A DNA stretch of 64,000 nucleotides from NCBI RefSeq assembly GCF_014486695.1, contig NZ_JACTAB010000004.1:124001-188000 (forward strand). The letters run 5' to 3'. The position numbers and the translations under genes are program-made. The notes beneath the pieces are model-generated. The model saw only the letters and a list, made by a program, of their open reading frames with translations. It searched no databases and was not told the DNA's origin. The DNA is from Flavobacterium buctense (GTDB lineage: Bacteria; Bacteroidota; Bacteroidia; Flavobacteriales; Flavobacteriaceae). Shown here in pieces: positions 17,561-24,109 of the stretch (position 1 is its first letter; every line of letters begins with the position of its first letter).

Positions 17561-17564
17561 GTAC

Positions 17565-17680
17565 TGTCTACAACAGCCGTTTCTCTCTATAGCCGGTTTT
17601 TCTTAACTCCTACTCTATTTTCAGAAATAAACTTTATCTTAGCTTAGCTATAGACTGATAGCGGTGGAACGTCAGAGGTC
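17565..17680 (+). repeat. attC-like palindromic repeat 2
   Basis: The left arm is TGTCTACAACAGCCGTTTC (17565-17583); the right arm ends GCGGTGGAACGTCAGAGGTC (17661-17680). The inner arms AGCCG and GCGGTGG keep partial complementarity. The outer cores are not complementary to each other in this copy, but each matches the far end of its own cassette. Confidence 0.6.
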
Positions 17681-17705
17681 ATTGTAACACAATTTTTTCT
17701 TTATT

Positions 17706-18173
17706 ATGAAATCATTTGTTTTTTCGATTTTACTATTTCTTTCTTTAACCGCTTGTACTTCGAGTATTTCAGCAAAAAACTCACGAGAAAAGCTTTTGAA
17801 GTATAGAAAAGAAGGCTACTCGGTGCGACTTAATGATAGTGTAATACGAATTGATCAGCTCATATTGGACGAGAATAAAATGGAGGAAATTTTAGTTGAC
17901 AAGTTTGACAAGATTGTAACAATAAAATATAGTGAAAGCTTAAATGTTGTCCCGGCATACTGGACTGTAAAAAGCAATGAAAAAGACAAATTACTAATCA
18001 TTGACGGTGTGCCAATTAGACACGAGGAACTTGACTCACTAAAAATAGAAATGTCTGCCTTTAACAGTATTCAAGTAAAAAACGAAACGATAAACCATTT
18101 TGGCCGACAATTCAAAAAAGTAATACGAGTAAATACTAAAACAACGACCGCCAACAGCCGTTTCGCGCATTAA
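17706..18173 (+). CDS. Small lipoprotein, cassette gene ending inside a repeat
   Basis: A 155-residue protein with a lipoprotein signal (MKSFVFSILLFLSL, lipobox Leu-Thr-Ala-Cys near residue 17). The mature part is charged and carries no motif I recognise. The last residues (ANSRFAH) are encoded by the left arm of attC-like repeat 3, so the stop codon lies inside the repeat and a natural C-terminus may have been replaced at integration. It is a single gene between repeats 2 and 3; the cassette ends GTCAGAGGTC and GACCGCCAAC are complementary in 7 of 10 bases. Confidence 0.7.
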   Translation: MKSFVFSILLFLSLTACTSSISAKNSREKLLKYRKEGYSVRLNDSVIRIDQLILDENKMEEILVDKFDKIVTIKYSESLNVVPAYWTVKSNEKDKLLIIDGVPIRHEELDSLKIEMSAFNSIQVKNETINHFGRQFKKVIRVNTKTTTANSRFAH

Positions 18174-18290
18174 CGTGTTTTGTTTTTCTTAGCCGGAAAT
18201 ACTAAGTTGAAATTTTGCTTATCTTTAGAAAACAAATTATTTAAATAGTCACCACTACTTCGCCAAGCGGCGGCACGTTAGTGGTAATGC
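18146..18290 (+). repeat. attC-like palindromic repeat 3
   Basis: The left arm is CCAACAGCCGTTTCGCGCA (18151-18169) and the right arm is CGCCAAGCGGCGGCACGTTA (18261-18280). Reading the right arm in reverse complement gives GCCGCTTGGCG, which aligns with GCCGTTTCGCG of the left arm, with four extra bases next to the right core. Such extrahelical bases on one arm are a hallmark of folded attC sites. A TATCTTTA motif at about 18219 may be a promoter for the next gene. Confidence 0.7.
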
Positions 18291-18339
18291 TTTTGCAGAA
18301 TTAAGAATCTAACGCAATTTTAAATCAAAATATAAACCA

Positions 18340-18846
18340 ATGATAAAGTCTTTTCTTCTTTTATCCTTTTTTTTTATCACATCCTTTGCGAGTGCACAAA
18401 AAAGTACTGTCCGGTATAACCATACTTTATTGGATGTACAGAATTTGGAAATAAGTGTTGCTTTTTACACCCAAGTCTTTCAAGCAGACACTATACCGTA
18501 TCCCTTTCCTCCAAGCCCTCTATACGATGTAAAATGGTTGAAATTTGGTGATGGTACTGAACTCCATTTATCACAATGGCTCAATGTCACCACTAAAGTT
18601 ACCAATGACGTACCTTCGACACCAAAATATGTAGGTTTTGTACACCTAGGCTTTATAGTAATTTCTATGGATGATTTTCTAAAAAGGCTTATGGAAGTGA
18701 GCAGCGATTACAAATCAGGCAAATACAAGCATCCAATTATTGACAAAATGCCCAACGGTGCGAAAACTATAGAGATTAAAGACCCTGATGGAAACGAAAT
18801 ACACGTAATAGAAGCAATTCCTGCAAGCAATAGCCCGAACCGCTAA
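18340..18846 (+). CDS. Secreted VOC-fold (glyoxalase/bleomycin resistance-like) protein
   Basis: A 168-residue protein with a signal peptide (cleaved after Ser-Ala near residue 19). The vicinal-oxygen-chelate fold is shown by YNHTLLDVQNLEISVAFYTQ at residues 26-45, FVHLGFIVISMDDF in the middle and IKDPDGNEIHVIE at the end. The His and Glu of these strands match the usual metal ligands. A periplasmic VOC protein is unusual because most are cytoplasmic. It follows attC-like repeat 3 and lies 10 bp before the next gene, so the two probably share a transcript. Substrate unknown. Confidence 0.8.
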   Translation: MIKSFLLLSFFFITSFASAQKSTVRYNHTLLDVQNLEISVAFYTQVFQADTIPYPFPPSPLYDVKWLKFGDGTELHLSQWLNVTTKVTNDVPSTPKYVGFVHLGFIVISMDDFLKRLMEVSSDYKSGKYKHPIIDKMPNGAKTIEIKDPDGNEIHVIEAIPASNSPNR

Positions 18847-18856
18847 AAGTATTATA

Positions 18857-19339
18857 ATGAAACACTTACTATTAGGCCTTACCTTTGGAATATCCCTATC
18901 CTTTATATCTTGGATGGTTGGCATGATCCTCAACAGTATACTGATGAAAACGGCCTACTATGACAAGCTATCCAACTTGAATTTTATTAGCCACAAAACC
19001 TTCAATAAAAAAATGGGGATGAAACTCTTTAAGTGGATGGTTAAAAACACTTTTTTCAAATTCTTTAACCAAAAACTTAAGGTGGAAAAGCCAAATGATG
19101 ATTTGACCGTACTACGAAATGAAATGACCTTTTCTGAAATAAGTCATTTGATCGGATTTGTTTTCGTGTCCATTTTCGCCGTTTATAAAAGTTTTAGTGT
19201 GGGAATTCTATTTGGACTCTCAATGATGATTCCCAATATTGTACTGAACCTGTACCCTACTTTATTGCAACAAGAAAACAAGAGGCGTATTGACAGTATA
19301 CTAATAAGAAAAAACGGGAGCCAAGAGCGGCAACCGTAA
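18857..19339 (+). CDS. Membrane protein, distantly CrtO (acyltransferase)-like
   Basis: A 160-residue protein with an N-terminal hydrophobic segment (residues 5-30) and two more near 95-112 and 117-135. The arrangement of a FNKKMGMKLFKWMVKN block before the first inner helices and NLYPTLLQQENKRRI at the end recalls glycosyl-diaponeurosporenoate acyltransferase (CrtO-like) proteins, which end similarly with Gln-Arg-Tyr-Asn-Arg-Pro-Arg. The resemblance is judged by eye and may be superficial. It starts 10 bp after the VOC gene. Confidence 0.45.
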   Translation: MKHLLLGLTFGISLSFISWMVGMILNSILMKTAYYDKLSNLNFISHKTFNKKMGMKLFKWMVKNTFFKFFNQKLKVEKPNDDLTVLRNEMTFSEISHLIGFVFVSIFAVYKSFSVGILFGLSMMIPNIVLNLYPTLLQQENKRRIDSILIRKNGSQERQP

Positions 19340-19377
19340 ACGCTTACAAATAATCGCAGTAATTTTAAAGAGAAAAC

Positions 19378-19836
19378 ATGAAAAAATTCAATACCATAAT
19401 TTTAATAATAGGTTTCACCACGTTATCCTTTGGTCAAAACGCCATCAAAACCGAAAAAGAACAGCTCAAAGAATTAATTAGTAATTCTTTTGACGCTATA
19501 TGGTCGGAATTGAATGCTAAAAACATTGATCAATATTACACCAAGGATTTTCTGCTTTTGGAAAATGGCGAAGTGTGGAATAATGACTCTATTGCCAAGT
19601 ATTTAAACAAAGCGGTTCTTAAAAAACCAATGCCTACCCGAGTGAACTCGATTGAAATTATTGATGTTAAAGTCTTAAACGGAATGGCTTGGATTGCCTA
19701 TAAAAACCATGCGGTATTTACGGTTGACCATAAAATCATCAGAAAAGCGTATTGGCTGGAAAGTGCGACCGCCATTTTAACAGAAAACGGCTGGAAACTG
19801 CAAATGCTTCATTCCACGAGAGTAAAAAATGAATAA
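19378..19836 (+). CDS. Secreted NTF2/SnoaL-like (DUF4440-type) protein
   Basis: A 152-residue protein with a signal peptide (MKKFNTIILIIGFTTLSFG). The mature part has the cone-shaped NTF2-like pattern: a helical start (FDAIWSELNAKNIDQYYTKD), a strand containing LLLENGEVW, and late strands AWIAYKNHAVF and GWKLQMLHSTRV. Family members bind small molecules or catalyse simple isomerisations or hydrolyses, and many have no known function. It is a single plus-strand gene 38 bp after the CrtO-like gene. Confidence 0.75.
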   Translation: MKKFNTIILIIGFTTLSFGQNAIKTEKEQLKELISNSFDAIWSELNAKNIDQYYTKDFLLLENGEVWNNDSIAKYLNKAVLKKPMPTRVNSIEIIDVKVLNGMAWIAYKNHAVFTVDHKIIRKAYWLESATAILTENGWKLQMLHSTRVKNE

Positions 19837-19914
19837 TAACCAGGTTGTTACAATCCTTTCACGATTTTTCTAACTATCTTTAGGATCTAACTATCACCAA
19901 AAAACCACCTAGCC

Positions 19915-20382
19915 ATGAAACACTTAAAACGGTTCTCTTTGATCGCAGTACTTTTCCTGTTGTTGAGTTGCAGTTCAGACGACACTAGCAACCAACCCAC
20001 TTCCATTACCATTGGAAACTATATTTTGCACTTTGAATCGAAATTTGTGTTGGAAGAGTTAGCGGGTACCGACTCATATGTGGGCTCTATCACCGGGTCC
20101 GGAATCACACTTTATTTTGATTATGGCTATTACACTGTCCCATTGACTAATTTGCCTTCGGATACTTATGTGGTTACCGAGGATGAACTAAACGGTCACT
20201 ACAGACAAATAGTGCAAGCCATCCACCCGGAAACGAATCCTACCCAAATTCATTTATACAATATAAGTGAGGCGGGAACCTTACCCCTCTATAATTCACT
20301 TACTGTATACACCAACAACCTAAGCGCAGCCCAACAAGCCTTGGTTATGGAGGTATTCAACACTATAGAAATCACGGAATAA
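19915..20382 (+). CDS. Hypothetical lipoprotein
   Basis: A 155-residue protein with a clear lipoprotein signal (lipobox Leu-Leu-Ser-Cys near residues 17-20, followed by Ser-Ser-Asp-Asp). The mature part is beta-rich and polar with no motif I recognise. Acidic residues directly after the Cys resemble the surface-export signal known from Bacteroidota lipoproteins, so it may be surface exposed. A TATCTTTA motif at 19876-19883 is a plausible -7 element. It converges on the XRE regulator gene. Confidence 0.7.
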   Translation: MKHLKRFSLIAVLFLLLSCSSDDTSNQPTSITIGNYILHFESKFVLEELAGTDSYVGSITGSGITLYFDYGYYTVPLTNLPSDTYVVTEDELNGHYRQIVQAIHPETNPTQIHLYNISEAGTLPLYNSLTVYTNNLSAAQQALVMEVFNTIEITE

Positions 20383-20434
20383 CTGACCACTGACTATAAC
20401 CGCAAAACCGACTAAAATTCCCTGCTCGTAGTGG

Positions 20435-20998
20435 TTAAACCTGTGATGCATTATTCTTATTGCCGTTAGCGCCAATTTCATACTGTTTCCGTTCCAACAG
20501 CCTTTTTTCATAGACTAATAAATCGACCTGCAGTTCCAAAGCCAACACCTCTGCCTTGCCTTGTTTTTCGAGCGAAGCTTTCACTCTTTTCTCCAAAAGA
20601 TGCAATACATCCGGAGACACTTCGGGCAGTTCTGCGGCGTGTTCCCTTAGGAAATACAGGAGCTTCGTGGCATTTTCGTTATAGGCATAGTTGGCCTGTG
20701 CCTTGTGTAGTTTCCGGCTCAGCCGCTCATACTGGTATTCGTTTTCCTTTATCAGTTTCTGAAGTTTTACGGCCTCCAGTGCCTGTTGTTCTTCCAGCGC
20801 TTCGGGCAGGTCAGCCTTAGCTTCGGGCGATTGGATGTATTGGAGCATAGCGCCCAACACTACGTTAGAACGGTGTGGGATATGACCGTTGCCCAACTCA
20901 AAACGGGAAACCGAATTGCGATGAAGCTTTAAAAGTTGGGCCATTTCGTCCTGGGTAAACCCCAGCAAGGCCTTTATTTCTTGAAATTTTCTCTTCAT
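20435..20998 (-). CDS. XRE-type helix-turn-helix regulator with coiled-coil C-terminus
   Basis: A 187-residue protein. Residues 1-60 are an XRE/Cro helix-turn-helix (LLGFTQDEMAQLLKLHRNSV, then SRFELGNGHIPH). Residues 85-180 are highly charged and helical, rich in Glu/Lys/Leu, likely a coiled coil for dimerisation. It has the same size and layout as the regulator at 47511-48062. Upstream are an inverted repeat (21013-21041) and a 41-bp tandem repeat containing GCTACATTTT, which also occurs next to the other regulator. This suggests self-control, but that is inference. Confidence 0.82.
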   Translation of the reverse strand: MKRKFQEIKALLGFTQDEMAQLLKLHRNSVSRFELGNGHIPHRSNVVLGAMLQYIQSPEAKADLPEALEEQQALEAVKLQKLIKENEYQYERLSRKLHKAQANYAYNENATKLLYFLREHAAELPEVSPDVLHLLEKRVKASLEKQGKAEVLALELQVDLLVYEKRLLERKQYEIGANGNKNNASQV

Positions 20999-21012
20999 AG
21001 ATCATTGATTAC

Positions 21013-21041
21013 TACCCTATTTGCCAAGCCATAAAAGGGTA
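21013..21041 (-). promoter_or_regulatory. Inverted repeat in the leader of the XRE regulator gene
   Basis: TACCCT at 21013-21018 is the exact reverse complement of AGGGTA at 21036-21041. It lies 15-43 bases upstream of the start codon, where it could be an operator or a leader hairpin. Confidence 0.4.
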
Positions 21042-21081
21042 AGTGCATAGTAACTAAAACGTAAAAACAAGGGAATTTATT

Positions 21082-21193
21082 GTGCATTTTTGTCGCCTCC
21101 GAAAAGTATGCTACATTTTGTGGTGCATTTTTATCGCTATTGAAAAGTATGCTACATTTTATGGTGCATTTTTGTCGCTACTGAAAAGTATGC
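21082..21193 (+). repeat. 41-bp tandem repeat, about 2.7 copies
   Basis: Units start with GTGCATTTTT at 21082, 21123 and 21164, exactly 41 bases apart. Each contains GAAAAGTATG; the first two continue into CTACATTTT, while the third diverges to CACAATGGG and leads into the direct-repeat block. It lies 84 bases upstream of the XRE gene start. Confidence 0.9.
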
Positions 21194-21410
21194 ACAATGG
21201 GTTGCGGGTTGCAGGTTCCGAGTTATGAATAGCCCCTTGATTATATTCTAACGATGTGGAAAACCGTAAAGACAGAACACAATTGAGAAGTATATTTACC
21301 CTCAAACCAACCCAAAACAAGCTAATCGTAAGAAATTTATGTTGATAACTTAAAGTAAAATCCCTATTGATGGGGATTGATTGGTGGTGGGGAATTGGTT
21401 AAATTTGAGA
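21181..21410 (+). repeat. Direct repeat block, copy 2
   Basis: Second copy of the block at 15561-15720, in the same orientation, with the identical 24-base piece at 21181-21204 and the roughly 80-base piece at 21331-21410. The spacer between pieces is longer here (126 against 56 bases) and different in sequence. Confidence 0.85.
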
Positions 21411-21448
21411 AGTAACAATAATATCATATATCTAAAACAACTATAAAC

Positions 21449-22501
21449 ATGGCATTAGACTCAAAGAAGCTCAAACAGATAACTAATAACCTAAAAAAAT
21501 GTTTAGATAATTGGGATTATAAAAAAGCAATAAGTGCCAGTAAAGACGAAACTCAAACGCGAGATAATTTAATCCATACTTTTTTAAACATTCTAAACTA
21601 TAAAAAGATAGACCATTACACCCATGAGTATTATGCCGACATGGCCGATAAAAAGAATCGTCGTGTTGACATAGCGATTACTTTAGGAAAAAAAGACCCT
21701 GTAATGTTAGTGGAATGCAAAAGCGTAACGGTAAATTTAAATGACAATCACTTCCGACAGTTAAACGAATATTGTCTTTATACCCCATCTGCAAAAATTG
21801 GTATTGTCACTAATGGTATCATTTATAACTTTCACGCGGTTGATACCAAACAAAAGAAAGGATTGAATCCAAAACCATTCTTTGTGTTTAATCTACTTAA
21901 CTATGAAACCGCAGATATTGAAAAATTGGCGTTGTTTAATCATCAAAATCTTGAAATAAAAGACATCCTTGCTGAAGCTGAAGATATTTATTTCTTGGAC
22001 GAATTTGACAATGCCCTTTATCAAACTCTTGCTATTCCAACCGATGATTTGGCAAAACTCATTTATAAAAATATGGGAGGACAACGTTCTTCTGACAAAA
22101 TATTATTCCAAATCAAGCAATTGGTTAATTCTGTTTCAATTAAAACTGCTTTAGAAAAAGTAATTAAAAAGGAAATAGCTGATTCAAACTCGGGCATAAT
22201 AACTACTGATGAGGAAATTAAAGCCTATAATGTGGTTAAAACCATATTGGCAATGTCTTCTAAAATCAAAGAGCCTCAACTAGCCAGAATTAGTTATCGC
22301 GATATGAAAAACAAGTTTGCCATTATAGTGGATGAAAACCAAACTAAAAACATTTGCTCCTTTGTATTCAAAGAGAAAGTAAAAACATTAGAAATCAATG
22401 GGTATCGCTTTGATTTGGAAGAAGTAACAGTTGCCTCTATCACAAAACTTAAAAAAGAACTTTTAGATTCTGCTTTAAATAATTTAGGGTTGAATCCGTG
22501 A
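21449..22501 (+). CDS. PD-(D/E)xK nuclease-like protein (type I restriction HsdR N-terminal-like domain)
   Basis: A 350-residue protein. Residues about 30-135 resemble the N-terminal nuclease domain of type I restriction R subunits (HSDR_N). The catalytic pattern is visible as RRVDIAITLG (Asp) followed by MLVECKS (Glu-x-Lys) about 15 residues later, with a Gln near FRQLNEY. Helicase motifs of a full HsdR are absent. The C-terminal 200 residues are helical then beta-rich with no recognised domain. Stand-alone proteins like this are found in genomes and mobile elements and may be defence nucleases. A degenerate attC-like right end follows it at 22519-22569. Confidence 0.7.
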   Translation: MALDSKKLKQITNNLKKCLDNWDYKKAISASKDETQTRDNLIHTFLNILNYKKIDHYTHEYYADMADKKNRRVDIAITLGKKDPVMLVECKSVTVNLNDNHFRQLNEYCLYTPSAKIGIVTNGIIYNFHAVDTKQKKGLNPKPFFVFNLLNYETADIEKLALFNHQNLEIKDILAEAEDIYFLDEFDNALYQTLAIPTDDLAKLIYKNMGGQRSSDKILFQIKQLVNSVSIKTALEKVIKKEIADSNSGIITTDEEIKAYNVVKTILAMSSKIKEPQLARISYRDMKNKFAIIVDENQTKNICSFVFKEKVKTLEINGYRFDLEEVTVASITKLKKELLDSALNNLGLNP

Positions 22502-22518
22502 TTATTTTAGGAGAGTAA

Positions 22519-22569
22519 TAGTAATAAATCGTCGCAGCTGATGCAATCTTCTGCATGTTAGTGTAATTA
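22519..22569 (+). repeat. Degenerate attC-like right half (repeat between nuclease gene and TAC operon)
   Basis: AGTAATAAATCGTCGCA at about 22520 matches AGTAATAAATCATCGCA of repeat 1 (17077 onward) except for one base, and the right core GTTAGTG lies at 22557-22563. No clear left arm is seen, so the site seems damaged. The core is complementary to the end of the TAC cassette near 23964-23977 (about 10 of 13 bases with one gap). Confidence 0.5.
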
Positions 22570-22623
22570 TTTTTTAGATATAATTGGAAAATTAAAGTAA
22601 AGTTAAATTCTGACGAAAAAATT

Positions 22624-22652
22624 TTGATATTATAACTTATAGGTTATATTTG
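22624..22652 (+). promoter_or_regulatory. Promoter of the toxin-antitoxin-chaperone operon
   Basis: TTG at 22624-22626 lies 18 bases before TATATTTG at 22645-22652, an excellent -33/-7 match. The annotated ATG begins only two bases after the -7 element, so transcription should start at or after it. Either the mRNA is nearly leaderless or translation begins at the second Met (22675). Confidence 0.65.
22632..22647 (+). promoter_or_regulatory. Palindromic operator candidate inside the TAC promoter
   Basis: ATAACTTATAGGTTAT is a 16-base palindrome with one mismatched pair, located between the -33 and -7 elements. A repressor bound here would block the promoter. The XRE-type antitoxin of the operon is the natural candidate, as in other autoregulated higBA systems. 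Confidence 0.55.
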
Positions 22653-22653
22653 T

Positions 22654-23034
22654 ATGAGAAAAGCAGTAGTTTTAATGAAAGGCAAGAAATATAATTTGTG
22701 CTGTGATGTAGAATTCCTAGAGGAATTCACCCAGTACGTTCTATTAGATACTCGTCATACAAATGAAATAAAGCAAATTTTTCAGCAAATTTGTGAAGGC
22801 TTAAAAAGCAGGAAATATGGAGATGAACCATATTCGACTAAAGCTTTAAAACCTTTTTTGAATAATGATAATGATAGAATAATTTGCCATGTCAAGAAAA
22901 TGAAAAACGAAAAACAGCATATAATTATGTCTGAATTATTTTTGCATAAAAAAACAGATGGTATTGATAAGAGGTTAAACGTGAGATATAAAACAGTTTC
23001 AGAATATGAATATGAAATTATTAGACCAAATTAG
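22654..23034 (+). CDS. Putative HigB/RelE-like toxin of a TAC system
   Basis: A 126-residue protein (119 if translation starts at the second Met at 22675, which fits the promoter better). The fold pattern is that of small RelE/HigB-like RNases: an N-terminal strand (KKYNLCCDVEFLEEF), a helical pair (NEIKQIFQQICEGLKSRK), then strands DRIICHVKKM and HIIMSELFLHKK. No motif proves RNase activity; the call rests on size, fold pattern and the two following genes. The 3' end overlaps the antitoxin gene by 29 bases. In the Mycobacterium tuberculosis TAC system the order is the same: toxin, antitoxin, SecB-like chaperone. Confidence 0.6.
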   Translation: MRKAVVLMKGKKYNLCCDVEFLEEFTQYVLLDTRHTNEIKQIFQQICEGLKSRKYGDEPYSTKALKPFLNNDNDRIICHVKKMKNEKQHIIMSELFLHKKTDGIDKRLNVRYKTVSEYEYEIIRPN

Positions 23035-23482
23035 AAATCAATTAAACGAAAATAGAGTTGACATTGTTTTTGAATCACAAATGGTTCAAAGTAGAATTGT
23101 TAGTACATTTTTGGAAGTGATTGAAAACAATAAAGTAACTCAAAAAGAGCTAGAAGAAAGAACAGGTCTTTCACAACCTTTTTTGAGTGCTATTTTTAAC
23201 AATAGAAAAAAACTCAATGTTGAACATATTGCAAAATTGCAAAATGCTCTAAATATTATTCTGCAACCACCGAAATATTTAACTACTGAGGAACATTACA
23301 ACACATATTATCAAGATGATGAATATGTAGGACTAATTGAAAGAAATTTTATAATTTCTAAAGAAGTTTGCGAATTTAAATTTGAAAGACTTGTTTTAGA
23401 TAATAATAGACATTCTCGAAAAAATTTTTTACACACTAAACGTATTAAATTAACAAGAAAAGAAAGTTATGAATATGCATAA
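23006..23482 (+). CDS. HigA-like XRE antitoxin with C-terminal extension
   Basis: A 158-residue protein (156 from the second Met at 23012). Residues about 28-85 are an XRE helix-turn-helix (TFLEVIENNKVTQKELEERT, then LSQPFLSAIFNNRKKL). The 65-residue tail after residue 92 is aromatic and charged (EEHYNTYYQDDEYVGLIERN). In known TAC systems such a tail (chaperone addiction region) makes the antitoxin unstable unless SecB-like chaperone binds it. The same role is inferred here from gene order. The gene overlaps both neighbours, and both junctions carry ATGAATATG, suggesting coupled translation. Confidence 0.75.
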   Translation: MNMKLLDQIRNQLNENRVDIVFESQMVQSRIVSTFLEVIENNKVTQKELEERTGLSQPFLSAIFNNRKKLNVEHIAKLQNALNIILQPPKYLTTEEHYNTYYQDDEYVGLIERNFIISKEVCEFKFERLVLDNNRHSRKNFLHTKRIKLTRKESYEYA

Positions 23483-23966
23483 ATTATTTGAAAATAAAAT
23501 TTTTAATACTGACATTAGTATTGAAAGTCAGTATGTAAAATTGATTCAATTTTTTACTCCACTTGGGCAAGATTTTGATTTCAATTCGGAAAATCTAAAA
23601 CTTGATTATTCTTACAATATATTAAACAACAAAAAGGACAAATGCAATTATATTGTTATTTTAGAATTTAGTTTAATTGAAACAAATCCAGATGATGAAA
23701 GTCAGAATTGTATGTTAAATATTGTTGTTGAAGGGATTTACCAATTAAATCCAGACATCAAAGAAGATTCGGATATTGAGTCTGCAAAACATTTTGGAAG
23801 TTTAAATTTACTTGTAAACTATTTGAGAACTGTAATTTTTAATATCACTTCATTAACTGCAAATGGAGGTGTATATCTTCCATTGATAAATATAAGAGAA
23901 CTCCATGTCAAAAATATGAATGAAGAAAAACCGAAGCGACCAAAAAATGTAAATAAAAAAAAATAA
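23469..23966 (+). CDS. SecB-like chaperone of the TAC system
   Basis: A 165-residue protein. The middle and end match the SecB fold: strand NYIVILEFSLIETNP, then a strand with VVEGIYQLN, then FGSLNLLVNYLRTVIFNITS, which aligns with the SecB segment containing ILFPYARE, and the Pro-Leu-Ile-Asn-Ile-Arg-Glu-Leu end that aligns with LAPVNFDALF. The tail is basic (KPKRPKNVNKKK), unlike the acidic tail of general SecB. Proteobacterial-type SecB is not general in Bacteroidota, so a stand-alone SecB-like gene after a toxin-antitoxin pair points to a dedicated antitoxin chaperone. Overlap with the antitoxin gene is 14 bases. Confidence 0.75.
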   Translation: MNMHKLFENKIFNTDISIESQYVKLIQFFTPLGQDFDFNSENLKLDYSYNILNNKKDKCNYIVILEFSLIETNPDDESQNCMLNIVVEGIYQLNPDIKEDSDIESAKHFGSLNLLVNYLRTVIFNITSLTANGGVYLPLINIRELHVKNMNEEKPKRPKNVNKKK

Positions 23967-24094
23967 CTACCGCTATCAGCAGTTTGACTTAATAGCTTGT
24001 TAATCTTTCTTGGAAAATACTCTGAACTTCAGCATTTCTTATTATATTTTTCTTTAACCTACCGCTACTACGCCAAGCCGCGACGTTATCAGCA
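23964..24094 (+). repeat. attC-like palindromic repeat 4
   Basis: The left arm CTATCAGCAGTTTGACTTAA (23973-23992) aligns with CTAACAGCCGTTTCGCGCAA of the other copies. The right arm is CGCCAAGCCGCGACGTTATC (24071-24090), close to that of repeat 3. The element is about 120 bp and separates the TAC operon from the DUF2971 gene. Confidence 0.65.
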
Positions 24095-24109
24095 ATTTTT
24101 AAACAAATT

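Larger units (their letters stand above)
20999..21448. other. Gene-free stretch with tandem and dispersed repeats
   Basis: This stretch holds the inverted repeat at 21013-21041, the 41-bp tandem repeat at 21082-21193 and copy 2 of the direct-repeat block at 21181-21410. No ORF or RNA gene is convincing. It must contain the divergent promoters of the XRE gene and the nuclease-like gene. Confidence 0.7.
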
